NCBI GenBank assembly: GCA_007134215.1
Contig: SLLG01000287.1
Coordinates: 1-37,703, forward strand
Direction: 5' to 3'
Origin: Opitutales bacterium
GTDB taxonomy: Bacteria > Verrucomicrobiota > Verrucomicrobiia > Opitutales > Oceanipulchritudinaceae
DNA length: 37,703 nt
A model generated the notes under the pieces. It was not told the origin of the DNA and did not search any database. It saw nothing but the letters and a program-made list of their open reading frames with translations. Positions 1 through 8,702 of this stretch are shown here, piece by piece (the stretch's first letter is position 1; every line of letters starts with the position of its first letter). Made by a program: the position numbers and the translations under genes.

Positions 1-1836
1 AGGCCCCCATGAAAAGACGTGGACAATGTCGAAAACCAACGCCCGCCCCGAGCGGACGAGCACGGCCTGCGCGACGGCTGTATCAAGTGACTGCACGCGG
101 TAGAAAAATCCGTTGGCGATACGGACCTCCGCGCAATCCTCCACGACCACCGCAACCGCGCGCGGGCTGAGTTGGTTTTCCTCGGTCTGGAGGGCGACGA
201 GGTCAATATTCCGCGAGCGCCGCAGCCATACCTCCCGCTCCCGGTGGTGCTCGACGCTGAGGAGGAAGCCCCGCACGGGACCATCGGTGTCCTCGATGCA
301 GAGTCCCGACTCCGCCGCGATGTCAGCGCTCCAGATGTTGCGGAAAACCCCCGCGCCGCCGTCCGTGATCCACAGGCTGTGTCCGCTGCGTTCGCGGGCC
401 GCGTCGCGGTCGCGGAACGGCGCGTGAAAATACACGTCCTCGCAGAGCGAATCGCACCCCGCCCGCCACCGGATGCCGATGGCGCCAGGGTGGTCGCCCG
501 TGCGCAGGCCGATGCCGCGCACGACGCAGGCACCGCCTGCATCCGTCTCAAGCAGCGCGCGCGGTTTCGCGGCGTCCATGAATCCTTCCGTGCCGGGCCG
601 GAGGATCAGTTGCGTGCGGCCGGGATGGAGCCCGAGCAACACCGTGTCCGCGCGCAGTCGCAGGGGCCGTGTAAGGCGGTATTCACCCACGGGCAGGTAG
701 ACCACACGCGCCGCGTTGACAGCGGCCTGCACGGCGGCGGAGTCGTCGCTTACACCGTCCCCGTGTGCGCCGGACATCCGGACATCCCGCCACCCTTCCA
801 TAGGCGGCAAAACCTCCGGCCCGTCGGCGAGCGGATCCATGCCGCCCTCCGGAAGCGGGGCGAGGTCGGCCTCCGTGCGCACGTCGGCGAGCGGCTCCAC
901 CGCTGCCTGCTCCACCCCGCCGCGAATATGGCAGCCATACCGCAGCGAGCGCACGAACGCGCCGCCCGCCAACGCGCGCACCGCCTCCCCGCCCATGCGC
1001 AGGAGGACGGGCGCGTCGACCGCCGTGCAATCTTCGAAGGAGACCGCCATCTCCACCGGCACGGGCGGCCGCCGCTCCACCACCGCGCCGGACACGCCCT
1101 CGAAGCGGCATCGCCGGGCAAAAAGCCACTCCACATCGTCGGGCGCTTCCGGATACGGCGCGAAGACGGTCCGCTGCGCCCGGAAGACACAATCCTCCGC
1201 CGTCAGACCGGCCCGCGCGCTCGCCACCGCCGCCTCTGTCTGCCCCTCGAAGAGACAGCGCCGCAGGCACAGCGGCCAGCTCGCCGAAGTGCGCCCGGTA
1301 AGCACGCCCGTCGCACCCCCGGAAAAATGACATTCCTCGATGAAATGCCCCGCTGCCTCCACCGCCACCGAGTCCGGCCCCGTTAAAAATCCGCACTGCC
1401 GCAGAACCGAGTGCTGCGCGACTCGGAAACGCACCGCCGCAACCCACCAACAGTCCTCCGGCACGACAAAGTCGATCCCGAACGCCCCGGAGAAAAAGGT
1501 CGTATTGTCCGCGTCCGCCTCCGGTTCGTCCCGGAAATTGCGGAAGTGCAGCATGTACACGCGCCCCGAGCTTGCCGAAGAGCCCGCCCATGTAAACCGC
1601 GCCCGCCCTGAGCCCGCCCCGATCAAACGCACCCCGCGCCACACATTGACAGTCCGCCCGATCCCGTATTCGCCGCCGCGGACAAAAACGATCCCGCCGT
1701 TGCGCTTCTCCGCGGCGGCATCAATCGCGTGTTGCAGCAAGGGCGCGGCGTCTTCTCCGCCGCCGGGCGCGGCCACCGTGAGTCCGGGACCGGCGGGGAC
1801 CGAGTCCAGCCAAGGGCGTGTCAACCATGGGGTCAT
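1..1836 (-). CDS. Tandem pectate-lyase-3-like beta-helix protein (3' end beyond window)
   Basis: The minus-strand frame is open from the ATG at 1836 to the window edge (612 codons, no stop). I translated it by eye. Near residue 20 it has a Pectate_lyase_3-type opening (APGGGEDAAPLLQHAID, then GGIVFVRGGEYGIG and GVRLIGAGSG). A second opening lies near residue 375 (HGDGVSDDSAAVQAAV, then VVYLPVGEYRLTRPLRLR and LLGL), followed by beta-helix text rich in short V/I-x-V strands. Two consecutive beta-helix units are the arrangement seen in GH55-type exo-beta-1,3-glucanases and related phage or polysaccharide-degrading proteins. A polysaccharide-binding or -cleaving role is inference. No signal peptide follows the ATG. 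The frame stays open upstream to a TGA near 1960 without another ATG, so the true start is uncertain. It is divergent from the secreted propeller gene. Confidence 0.8.
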   Translation of the reverse strand, partial: MTPWLTRPWLDSVPAGPGLTVAAPGGGEDAAPLLQHAIDAAAEKRNGGIVFVRGGEYGIGRTVNVWRGVRLIGAGSGRARFTWAGSSASSGRVYMLHFRNFRDEPEADADNTTFFSGAFGIDFVVPEDCWWVAAVRFRVAQHSVLRQCGFLTGPDSVAVEAAGHFIEECHFSGGATGVLTGRTSASWPLCLRRCLFEGQTEAAVASARAGLTAEDCVFRAQRTVFAPYPEAPDDVEWLFARRCRFEGVSGAVVERRPPVPVEMAVSFEDCTAVDAPVLLRMGGEAVRALAGGAFVRSLRYGCHIRGGVEQAAVEPLADVRTEADLAPLPEGGMDPLADGPEVLPPMEGWRDVRMSGAHGDGVSDDSAAVQAAVNAARVVYLPVGEYRLTRPLRLRADTVLLGLHPGRTQLILRPGTEGFMDAAKPRALLETDAGGACVVRGIGLRTGDHPGAIGIRWRAGCDSLCEDVYFHAPFRDRDAARERSGHSLWITDGGAGVFRNIWSADIAAESGLCIEDTDGPVRGFLLSVEHHREREVWLRRSRNIDLVALQTEENQLSPRAVAVVVEDCAEVRIANGFFYRVQSLDTAVAQAVLVRSGRALVFDIVHVFSWGP

Positions 1837-1881
1837 CAACGCACAACGCTGCGTATTCGCCCTCAGCTGGCAATGCCGCGT

Positions 1882-1913
1882 CGAATCTACACCGAAGATT
1901 CGCTGCGTAGCGA
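1882..1913. repeat. Two adjacent hairpins, possible REP-like element
   Basis: CGAATCT and AGATTCG (1882-1888 and 1896-1902) form a perfect 7-bp stem with a 7-nt loop. TCGCT-GCGT-AGCGA (1900-1913) forms a second stem directly after it. They lie in the divergent gap between the beta-helix gene and the propeller gene. The string GCTACGCAGCG on the minus strand resembles the element at 28963-29002 (GCTACGCCGCAGCG). Membership in one dispersed family is inference. Confidence 0.45.
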
Positions 1914-2021
1914 CAGAGCCGCGCCGCCATCGCCCTACGCCCCCAAACCCTGCCGAGCACAGACATCAAGCGGGCGAAACCACCGACCGGATTGACTACG
2001 GGGCGGGAAACCGACATACGT

Positions 2022-3392
2022 ATGTGCGTCATGAATGCACCCCAAAGGCTGGCAAGCGCGGTCTACGCACTTCTCCTCGCATTGACCCCGGGTCTCGCGG
2101 ACGAATGGACTCCGCAGCGCTACAAGGCGGTTTTTCCCGGCGACGGCGAAAGCGGACCATATGTTTCGGGCCGGAGTTTTGACCTCGTGGATTATCCCCA
2201 TCTTGACGGGCAGTGGAAAGGCCTCCTGCACGCCGGCGACGGCAATGTCTACTTCAGTGTGGGTTCGCACGCGAGCGAGCACCATGCCGAAATCTTCCGC
2301 TACCTCGGCGGCGAAGGCCGCATCGAACACCTCGCGGACCTCGGGGATGTCGTGGAAGCAACGGAGCCGCCCGGCGCTCCGCAAGACAAAGTCCACACCG
2401 CCATGTTCGAGTACAACGGATGGATCTACGCGGCGACTTGCGACGGCCCCAGGCACGACGGGCTGGAGTACCACGGGGGCCACTGGATCGCCATCGACAT
2501 GAAGACGGGAGATGTCCGCGACCTCGGACGAACGGAGACCGGCGACGGGATCATCACGGCAGGCTTCGACAGCATACGCGGCATCCTCTACGGGCACACG
2601 AACCGGCTGGGCCGCCTCCTGCGTTTCGATCCTGAAAGCAGCGAAGAAGAGGACCTAGGCTTTCCGTGGGAAGGGGTCGGGAGGCAGTACGCCCGGGGGA
2701 TGTCGCTCATGGTGGCACCCGACGGCCGTGTTTTCGGAGGCAGGCCGCCCGGCGCGACCTTTTGGGAATGGAGCCCCGCGACTGGGAAGATCCGCGTCCT
2801 TGATGCATCGATGCCGGAGCCCGCCGAAATCGCAGCAGAGGACGCGGACGACCGGACCCGGCGCAATTACGCGCAGAGCGCGATCCATGTGACGCGGTGG
2901 AACGAGGACGGCGGATACTTTTACTTCGTGCGCAGCTTCGACGAAATGCTGGGCCGGTTTTATCCCGGCGGCGGGGGGACAGAACCGCGGGCGGAGGCAC
3001 TGGGTCGGCTGCGCCCGCCGCATTTGGGATACCGCTACGCCGACCGTCACGCAGCATGCACTCTCGCCGTCCATGGAAACCGCGTCTACTACACGCCCTA
3101 CACCGGCTGGGGCGGCGTCACCCACCTCGTCCGGTTCGATCTCGACGAAGGCCGCTTGACCGACCTCGGCCCGCTCATCCTTGAAGACGGTCGCCGCGTC
3201 GCGGAGGTGCATGCCATGGATATCGATGAAGCGGGGCGGCTGTATATGCTGGCGTTTGCCTACAACATCGAAGGCGAGGATCCGCTCAACCGGCACGCGA
3301 CCCGCGACGGATATGCATTCCATCCGCGCTTTGTCGTGGTCGACCCGGAGACGGCCCTCCGGAGGGTTCCGCGCGAAGCGTCCGGGCAATGA
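2022..3392 (+). CDS. Secreted beta-propeller-like protein of unknown function
   Basis: This is a protein of about 456 aa. The N-terminus has a short charged stretch, then the hydrophobic run AVYALLLALTPGLA followed by DEW, a typical Sec signal peptide with cleavage after GLA. The mature part repeats blade-like units, each with a G-x-(V/I/L)-Y or F strand (GNVYFSVGS, GWIYAATCDG, RGILYGHTNR, GRVFGGRPP, NRVYYTPYTG, GRLYMLAF) followed by L-x-R-F-D-type strands and turns (RLLRFDPES, HLVRFDLDE). This suggests a propeller fold, probably periplasmic or extracellular. I see no catalytic motif and cannot name a family. The ATG at 2022 has GGGGCGGGA about 13 nt upstream; the ATG at 2031 is an alternative. 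The stop overlaps the start of the next gene (ATGA), so the two are probably translationally coupled. Confidence 0.8.
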   Translation: MCVMNAPQRLASAVYALLLALTPGLADEWTPQRYKAVFPGDGESGPYVSGRSFDLVDYPHLDGQWKGLLHAGDGNVYFSVGSHASEHHAEIFRYLGGEGRIEHLADLGDVVEATEPPGAPQDKVHTAMFEYNGWIYAATCDGPRHDGLEYHGGHWIAIDMKTGDVRDLGRTETGDGIITAGFDSIRGILYGHTNRLGRLLRFDPESSEEEDLGFPWEGVGRQYARGMSLMVAPDGRVFGGRPPGATFWEWSPATGKIRVLDASMPEPAEIAAEDADDRTRRNYAQSAIHVTRWNEDGGYFYFVRSFDEMLGRFYPGGGGTEPRAEALGRLRPPHLGYRYADRHAACTLAVHGNRVYYTPYTGWGGVTHLVRFDLDEGRLTDLGPLILEDGRRVAEVHAMDIDEAGRLYMLAFAYNIEGEDPLNRHATRDGYAFHPRFVVVDPETALRRVPREASGQ

Positions 3393-5134
3393 CCTCTCCC
3401 TCCCGGTTGTTTCCCCGCGGACGATCCGGCGTATGGCGGAATACTTTCGGATTCCTTGCGCTCACCCTTTGCTGCCAGACCGGATGCGCCGGGGACCCAC
3501 CGGAGCCACTGGCCGGATCGGCGCTCGGCGACTGGGGGCACTTCCTCTCCATGCGTCCGCGGATCCATGTGGACAATCCGGATGGGCGCGCCTTCACACT
3601 CACCTTCCACACCATGCTCTGGCCCGTCGCACAGTGGAATCCGGATGAGGTCGCGATACGGGTGGACGGGCCGGACGGCGAGCCCGTGGTTTGGGAACTG
3701 TTCGCGGTCGACGGAAGCCGCATAATACTGGAACTCCCCGCCGGAGAGCCCGGCGTTTACACGGTTGACTGGGGCCGGAAGCCCGGCAATGACGAATGGC
3801 GCGGCCCGAATTTCTGGCTCGAGACCGACCTGCCGCGAAGCGTGGTGTGGACGGGCGACCCGGCGACCGGCGCGCCGTCCGACCGGAGCGCGGTGGAGCA
3901 ACGCCGCCCTTTCTTCCAGGCGTCCGTTCCCCGGCGATGGTGGTTTTGGGTGCCGGACGACGTGGACCGGTTTGTCGTGCGCGCGCAGCGGACGGAGCGG
4001 CACATGAGCCAGCGGGAAGCATGGGGCCTGACGGTCTTCTCGCCGCGCGGGCAAAGGATGGAGGTCCTCTGGGGGCAGCCGCCCCGGACCGCCCGCGCGG
4101 CGTACCGGCAGGAGATGGAGCGGGTTGTCGAAGTCGTCCCCGGATCGGGCGGACGCTTCTGGTATATCGAGGTGCGCAACGGCGATGCCCACCATTTCGC
4201 GAACGTCAACTTCACATTCGAAGGCATCCCGCCCTACATTGCCCGGAGCCCGGAGGCGTGGTTTGACGGCTCCACCGGAGAGCGCCCGCCGGCGCACCCC
4301 TACGATAAAAGCAGCTTTGTGCAGGCGGCCTACGAGCCGGAAGATCCGGAACGCCGTCCACATTTGGAACACTGGACGCCGACCCCGGCCCTCGGCGACC
4401 CCGACGGCAGCTTTATCCGCGGCGGGACGGGCGCCGCCCTGTGGAATCCGGAAGGCCGCCCGCTGCGCTTCGCCTTGGGCGCCTACCTATCGCGGGATCT
4501 GGAGGGTGAGGCCACCGTCGTGTTCGGACACCCCGTCTCCGGCGCACGGGAAGAGCGCCGCATGCCCGTGCCGCATTACCACGAGGGGGTTGACCCGCCC
4601 GAAGAGGCTGAATTCCTCGGCGAAGTCGGCGTCCATCTCATCGACGTAAGCGGCGCCGCGCGCTGGTGGGCATTCACCTATCCTGCCACGCCCGTCGTCC
4701 TTCGCGGGGTGCAAACCGGGCGGCGCTCCGCTTTCCATCTCGAAGTGGGCAACGCGCGCAACTGGTATTTCTTTGTTCCGCCGGGCACCGGTGACTTCAC
4801 TGTGCGCGCGTCGACCGGCGATCCCGCTCACCATGTCCTCGTCGAGGTCAACGCGCCCGACCGCGTCGTCGAAATCATCCACGGACCGAAGGGGGCGCGC
4901 CGGATAGAAGTTCCGGCGGGCCTTGACGGAAAAGTCTGGCACCTGCGCACCGATATCGGCTCGGCCAGCCGCCTGCATACAGGGGACGACCGCGCGCGGC
5001 CCCGCTACCTCTCGATCAACTTGTCGCTCGAACTGGAGGGTGTACCGCCGTTTCTCTCGCCGACATGGGAGCAATGGTTTGATCCGTCGAATCCGGAACC
5101 CGCGTTCGCGCGCGGCGCGACCTTGAGACGGTAG
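3389..5134 (+). CDS. Putative lipoprotein with an internal module duplication
   Basis: This is a 581-aa protein. The N-terminus is basic, then hydrophobic (FGFLALTLCC), ending in QTGC-AGD, a non-ideal lipobox; lipidation is likely but not certain. Two halves repeat. Module A (about residues 182-293) opens WWFWVPDDVDRFVVRA and closes FEGIPPYIARSPEAWFD. Module B (about 458-567) opens NWYFFVPPGTGDFTVRA and closes LEGVPPFLSPTWEQWFD. Between these marks both have a V-x-V-x-x-P strand, a VVE strand, G-(R/K)-x-W, and a polar strand before the closing motif. This looks like two jelly-roll-like beta-sandwiches, perhaps carbohydrate-binding (inference). The ATG overlaps the stop of the upstream propeller gene by 4 bp. 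The 3' end overlaps the convergent gene by 130 bp. Because module B runs almost to the stop, this reading frame is real through the overlap. Confidence 0.8.
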   Translation: MTSPSRLFPRGRSGVWRNTFGFLALTLCCQTGCAGDPPEPLAGSALGDWGHFLSMRPRIHVDNPDGRAFTLTFHTMLWPVAQWNPDEVAIRVDGPDGEPVVWELFAVDGSRIILELPAGEPGVYTVDWGRKPGNDEWRGPNFWLETDLPRSVVWTGDPATGAPSDRSAVEQRRPFFQASVPRRWWFWVPDDVDRFVVRAQRTERHMSQREAWGLTVFSPRGQRMEVLWGQPPRTARAAYRQEMERVVEVVPGSGGRFWYIEVRNGDAHHFANVNFTFEGIPPYIARSPEAWFDGSTGERPPAHPYDKSSFVQAAYEPEDPERRPHLEHWTPTPALGDPDGSFIRGGTGAALWNPEGRPLRFALGAYLSRDLEGEATVVFGHPVSGAREERRMPVPHYHEGVDPPEEAEFLGEVGVHLIDVSGAARWWAFTYPATPVVLRGVQTGRRSAFHLEVGNARNWYFFVPPGTGDFTVRASTGDPAHHVLVEVNAPDRVVEIIHGPKGARRIEVPAGLDGKVWHLRTDIGSASRLHTGDDRARPRYLSINLSLELEGVPPFLSPTWEQWFDPSNPEPAFARGATLRR

Positions 5135-6444
5135 AGCAGCCCGCCGGACCGCGGGAGCCCGCTGCGGTCAGGCGGCCCGTCGTCGCCGTAATCAATGCCC
5201 CCGAACGCCGCCACCCCGTAGAGAAACGATCCATCGGTCGTCAGGCTGCGCATCGGCGTGATCCCCGTCTCCAATCCATCGAACGTCCAGAGCACGCGCA
5301 ACCGCGCAACCGCGCCGCCTTCACCGTCCCCCGGCGGAACAAGCTCGAGCAGCGTGCCCGGTGTTTCGCCGCCGCGCGTGTCGCTGCCGTGCGTGACGAA
5401 GAAACCCCGCCCGTCCCCGATGAACAGGATGCCGCCGTTGGGTTTTGCGCCAGCGTGCGGAAGCTTCGCGAAATCCACGATGGTTTCAACCTCCAGCGTG
5501 GCCGGATCGAGCCGGAACACCGTTCCCGGATCATCGGCGGACTTGAAATCCCCGAACGTCGTGCCCCACAGACGCCCGTCGGGACCGAGACTCAGGCTGT
5601 CGTAAGGATGGGCACCGGGTCCGCCGTTCCCGAAGCGATGCACCACCTCGAAATCCGAACCGTCGCGGCGGACCCGGAACACGCCTCCGTAATCCCCCTG
5701 TTCGGTGCGCCCGTATCCGGACATCGTGCCCCACAACCAGCCGTCGAACCACAGCAAGCGGCCCGTCGGGTGCTGGCCCGTCGCAGGATTGAGACTGGCC
5801 AGTATCGCGAACGTCTCTGTTTCAAGATCATAGGACCACGCGCCCCCGCTCCAGCGCGCCTTTCCCCCGTGAAACGCCGTGCCATAGAGCCGTCGGTCGT
5901 CGACAGTCACGGGCCCGTTCGGCCCCCAGAGGTTTCCGGACACGTCTCCGAACTCGTGATGGATCGCGAACGCAAAGCCGTCTTCCGACGCGAGCCCGAG
6001 GGAGTAGAGCGTCCCGTTCCGGTGGCGTCCGCCGAACTTCGTCGTGCCGTAGAGCCTCTCGCCCGCGACAACCATGTCCCCGAATGGCTCTTGACCGCGC
6101 GGGGGCTCGAAGTGGTGCACAACCTCCCACCCGGTGCCGTCCCATCCGATCCTGTACACAGTGCCGCCGCCGTGTTCGCCCCCGCGGTGCGTCGCCCCAT
6201 AGATCCAGCCCCTGTGATGAAGAGGGCTTGTGAACGGCTGGTGCCCCTCCGGTTCATTGAAGCGGTGGAGGATCTCGACATCCGCGTGTGCGTCCTCTCC
6301 GCCAACCGCTTCGGAGGCGGAGACCTCCGCGACACGCACGGCCGCGTCGCTCGCCGCGATCCAAGGACACGGCAGGCATAAGCCCGCCGTCAAAACGGAG
6401 AGGCACACCCGGACACGACGAAGCGAATGCAAGCTCAGCGGCAT
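5005..6444 (-). CDS. Secreted TIGR03803-type propeller repeat protein
   Basis: This is a 479-aa protein. The signal peptide is plain (RRVRVCLSVLTAGLCLPCPWIAA, then SDA). Five to seven repeats follow of the form L-Y-G-(T/A)-x-x-x-G-G-x-x-x-G-G-x-(V/L)-(Y/F)-R/S, for example WIYGATHRGGEHGGGTVYRI, LYGTTKFGGRHRNGTLYSL, LWGTTFGDF...GTVFRLD and LYGVAAFGGIDYGDD. This is the repeat of the extracellular TIGR03803 family, whose function is unknown. The last repeat ends at GGLLYRLKV (about 5119). The remaining 38 residues look unstructured and are the part antisense to the convergent lipoprotein gene, so the C-terminal tail may be a read-through extension. Start at 6444, with GGGATGGGCT just before the ATG. 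Confidence 0.85.
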   Translation of the reverse strand: MPLSLHSLRRVRVCLSVLTAGLCLPCPWIAASDAAVRVAEVSASEAVGGEDAHADVEILHRFNEPEGHQPFTSPLHHRGWIYGATHRGGEHGGGTVYRIGWDGTGWEVVHHFEPPRGQEPFGDMVVAGERLYGTTKFGGRHRNGTLYSLGLASEDGFAFAIHHEFGDVSGNLWGPNGPVTVDDRRLYGTAFHGGKARWSGGAWSYDLETETFAILASLNPATGQHPTGRLLWFDGWLWGTMSGYGRTEQGDYGGVFRVRRDGSDFEVVHRFGNGGPGAHPYDSLSLGPDGRLWGTTFGDFKSADDPGTVFRLDPATLEVETIVDFAKLPHAGAKPNGGILFIGDGRGFFVTHGSDTRGGETPGTLLELVPPGDGEGGAVARLRVLWTFDGLETGITPMRSLTTDGSFLYGVAAFGGIDYGDDGPPDRSGLPRSGGLLYRLKVAPRANAGSGFDGSNHCSHVGERNGGTPSSSSDKLIER

Positions 6445-6566
6445 AGCCCATCCCAGAAAAACCGGTGTATCGTCAGTGTCAAACGGTTCCGCCGGAAAAG
6501 GAAAACGGGGGATCGAAAGCGCGGGCGCCCCGTAGCGCCGGAGCCACGCCGCCGTCGACCCCGCGC

Positions 6567-7343
6567 CTACAGCCCCGCCACCTGCAACTCGACCAAAACC
6601 GGGCGGTGGTCGCTGAGGAAAGACCGGATCACCTCGCAGCGCACGATGCGGAACCGCTTCGGCACAAACACAAAATCAATCGTCCGCCGCGGCCATTGCG
6701 CGGGAAACGTGCGCGCTCCCTCGGGCAGAAGCCGGTAGCCGTGGCGGTGGTTGAGGTAGCGGAAGAGTTCGGCGGTGGCGTCGAGGCTGCGGTGCGAGGC
6801 GACGTTGAAATCGCCGCACACCACCGGCGGGAGCGGTGTTAGCTGGTATTCCGGCCCCTCGAAGAAATCGACGATCCGCCCCACCTGCTCCAGCCGCCGC
6901 GCGCGCGACCGGAAGTCGAGGTGCAGATTCAACACCGGGATCGGGTGCTCCCCGCCCGTGTCGATCTCCGTGTAGAGAAACCCCTTCTCGCCGAGGCGGC
7001 GCGAGCCGAAGGGCTCGTTGTGGTGCGCCCGCACCGGAAAGCGCGACAGCACGGCCGTCCCGTAGTTGAGCCGGAACCGCCCCGAGTGGCGGTTGTGGAT
7101 GCCCATCACACGGTGCTCAAGGCCCGCCGAATCCCCGATCTCGTGCAGCAAGTTGACCCGCCGGTTCCAGACCGAATCCTCGTCAACCTCCTGCATCGCC
7201 ACGACATCCGCCCGGTGCCCGGCGAGGAGCGACCCGATCGCCCGCAGGTTGTGCCGCAACCGTCGTCGCGTCGTAAACCCTTGGTAGATCCCGAGCCCGC
7301 GCCCGTGGGCGATATTGAATGTGATCACACGCAGCGATTCCAT
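6567..7343 (-). CDS. Endonuclease/exonuclease/phosphatase (EEP) family protein
   Basis: This is a protein of about 258 aa with all EEP-fold marks in order: [11 protein letters not shown] at the N-terminus (metal-binding Asn), MQEVDED (catalytic Glu), a central [25 protein letters not shown] (Asp/Asn pair), [10 protein letters not shown] and C-terminal [10 protein letters not shown] (catalytic His). The family includes DNase I-like nucleases, sphingomyelinases and inositol phosphatases; the substrate cannot be told from sequence. The ATG at 7343 is preceded by TAAAG. An in-frame ATG at 7370 is possible. The frame stays open a further 600 bases upstream, but that stretch is antisense to the ferredoxin gene and has no domain character, so I exclude it. 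No signal peptide, so it is probably cytoplasmic. Confidence 0.88.
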   Translation of the reverse strand: MESLRVITFNIAHGRGLGIYQGFTTRRRLRHNLRAIGSLLAGHRADVVAMQEVDEDSVWNRRVNLLHEIGDSAGLEHRVMGIHNRHSGRFRLNYGTAVLSRFPVRAHHNEPFGSRRLGEKGFLYTEIDTGGEHPIPVLNLHLDFRSRARRLEQVGRIVDFFEGPEYQLTPLPPVVCGDFNVASHRSLDATAELFRYLNHRHGYRLLPEGARTFPAQWPRRTIDFVFVPKRFRIVRCEVIRSFLSDHRPVLVELQVAGL

Positions 7344-7640
7344 CTTTATGAGACTTACGCGCCAAACCATGCCGCGAAAACACGCCGACCTCAAGTCCGT
7401 GCGCACCCCGCCGCCCGAAAACACGCCGCGCGATGCCGGACAGTGGACCAGAAAAACGAGCTTGAAGATCTGCGAAAGGACGGCGCGGTGGCAACGGTTT
7501 TTCCACCGGAGCGGGCGGGTCCCGTAGTCTCCCGCGGGAAGCCCAGGAAGGCGCGACCGGGGCTGAACGCGCCGGTCCGGCCCGGCATTCGCCGCCCCCG
7601 GCGCTTGCATTCCGCGTGGGTCCGCGCATGGTGTCACTCC

Positions 7641-7895
7641 ATGTCCAAAGTGACCTTCAAGCAGAGCGGTAAAACCCTCGAATGGACGGGGGACCACGAA
7701 AGCATCCTCGAACTCGCCGAGGCCAACGGCATCGACCTCGATTTCGGGTGCCGCATGGGCAACTGCACGGCCTGCCAGCAGCCTGTGCTCTCGGGCGAGG
7801 TTGATTACCCGATGGGGCACACGGGCGTGCCCGAAGAGGGCAACCAGTTGCTCTGCTGCAGCGTGCCGAAGGGCGACGTCGTCATCGACGCCTGA
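7641..7895 (+). CDS. Small 2Fe-2S (plant-type) ferredoxin
   Basis: This is an 84-aa protein. It has a beta-grasp start ([14 protein letters not shown]), then [16 protein letters not shown]. The cluster ligands are C37-x4-C42-x2-C45 and a fourth Cys at 72 or 73 (LLCCS). This is the spacing of ferredoxin domains from oxidoreductases (C-x4-C-x2-C-x~26-C). It is free-standing, with no reductase fused. It lies 19 bp upstream of rsmE on the same strand and head-to-head with the EEP gene. It probably serves as an electron carrier for an unidentified partner; cysJ and gltB elsewhere in the window do not normally need one. Confidence 0.9.
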   Translation: MSKVTFKQSGKTLEWTGDHESILELAEANGIDLDFGCRMGNCTACQQPVLSGEVDYPMGHTGVPEEGNQLLCCSVPKGDVVIDA

Positions 7896-7914
7896 GCGCG
7901 CGGGCGGTGCCCCG

Positions 7915-8616
7915 ATGAACCGCATCCTCTTCGACACACGGGCGGAGGACTACCGGCTGGCCCCCGGCGATCCGCGTCTCGAGCACGCGCGCGGCGTTCT
8001 GCGTGTGCGGCCGGGCGACGTGCTCGACATCGGCGTCGTCAACGGACCGGCGGGCCGCGGCACCGTCACGCGGATCTCTGTGGACGGCGTGGACATAGCC
8101 GCGTCATGGGGCAGCCCGCCGCCAAAGCCGCCCGACATCCGCCTGCTCGTCGGCATGCCCCGTCCGCAGACCGCGCGCAAAATCCTTTTTGAAGCGACAA
8201 CGCTCGGCGTGCGCGCCATTCACTTCTTCGCCTCGCGCAAGTCCGACCCCGCCTATGCGCGCAGCACGCTGTGGTCTTCCGGCGAATGGCGGGCACACCT
8301 CGTGCGCGGGGCCGAACAGGCCTTCGACACCCGCATCCCCGAGGTCACCCACGGACGCACGCTTCCGGAGATCGTCGCGACACTTCCGGCAAACGCGCCC
8401 CGCCTCGCCCTCGACGTCTACGAGGGCACCGCCCCCCTCCGCGAAACGCGCCCGGCGCCCCCGCTCGTCCTCGCCGTCGGCCCCGAGCGCGGATGGGCCG
8501 CCGACGACCGCGAAACCCTCCGCGCTGCGGGCTTCCGGCTCGTTCACCTCGGCCCCCGCGTGCTCCGGGTCGAAACCGCCGTGGTCGCAGCCCTTGTTCT
8601 GGCCGGTCCCGTGTAG
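7915..8616 (+). CDS. rsmE: 16S rRNA (uracil-1498-N3)-methyltransferase
   Basis: This is a 233-aa SPOUT-class methyltransferase acting on U1498 of 16S rRNA in the 30S subunit, with S-adenosylmethionine as donor. The N-terminal PUA-like domain (about residues 1-70) contains HARGVLRVRPGD. The C-terminal trefoil-knot domain carries the family signatures: MPRPQTARKILFEATTLGV (81-99), GPERGW (189-194; GPEGGF in most homologues) and HLGPRVLRVETAVVAAL (211-227). Length is usual for the family. The start at 7915 follows the ferredoxin stop by 19 bp, suggesting co-transcription. The gene is convergent with the asparaginase, with an 86-bp gap that shows no clear terminator. Confidence 0.93.
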   Translation: MNRILFDTRAEDYRLAPGDPRLEHARGVLRVRPGDVLDIGVVNGPAGRGTVTRISVDGVDIAASWGSPPPKPPDIRLLVGMPRPQTARKILFEATTLGVRAIHFFASRKSDPAYARSTLWSSGEWRAHLVRGAEQAFDTRIPEVTHGRTLPEIVATLPANAPRLALDVYEGTAPLRETRPAPPLVLAVGPERGWAADDRETLRAAGFRLVHLGPRVLRVETAVVAALVLAGPV

Positions 8617-8702
8617 CCCGCGGGCGCGCACTCCGGCCAAACCGGTTCGCGGGGCGGATGCGCCGAAGCGAACGGAATTTGCGGTGAGTTACCGTCGCCG
8701 GT

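Noticed and set aside
172-1386. Plus-strand open frame of 404 codons
   Set aside because: It is antisense to the beta-helix protein, whose frame shows clear repeated motifs.
7344-7937. N-terminal extension of the EEP protein
   Set aside because: It lies antisense to the ferredoxin and shows no EEP homology; the domain begins at 7343.
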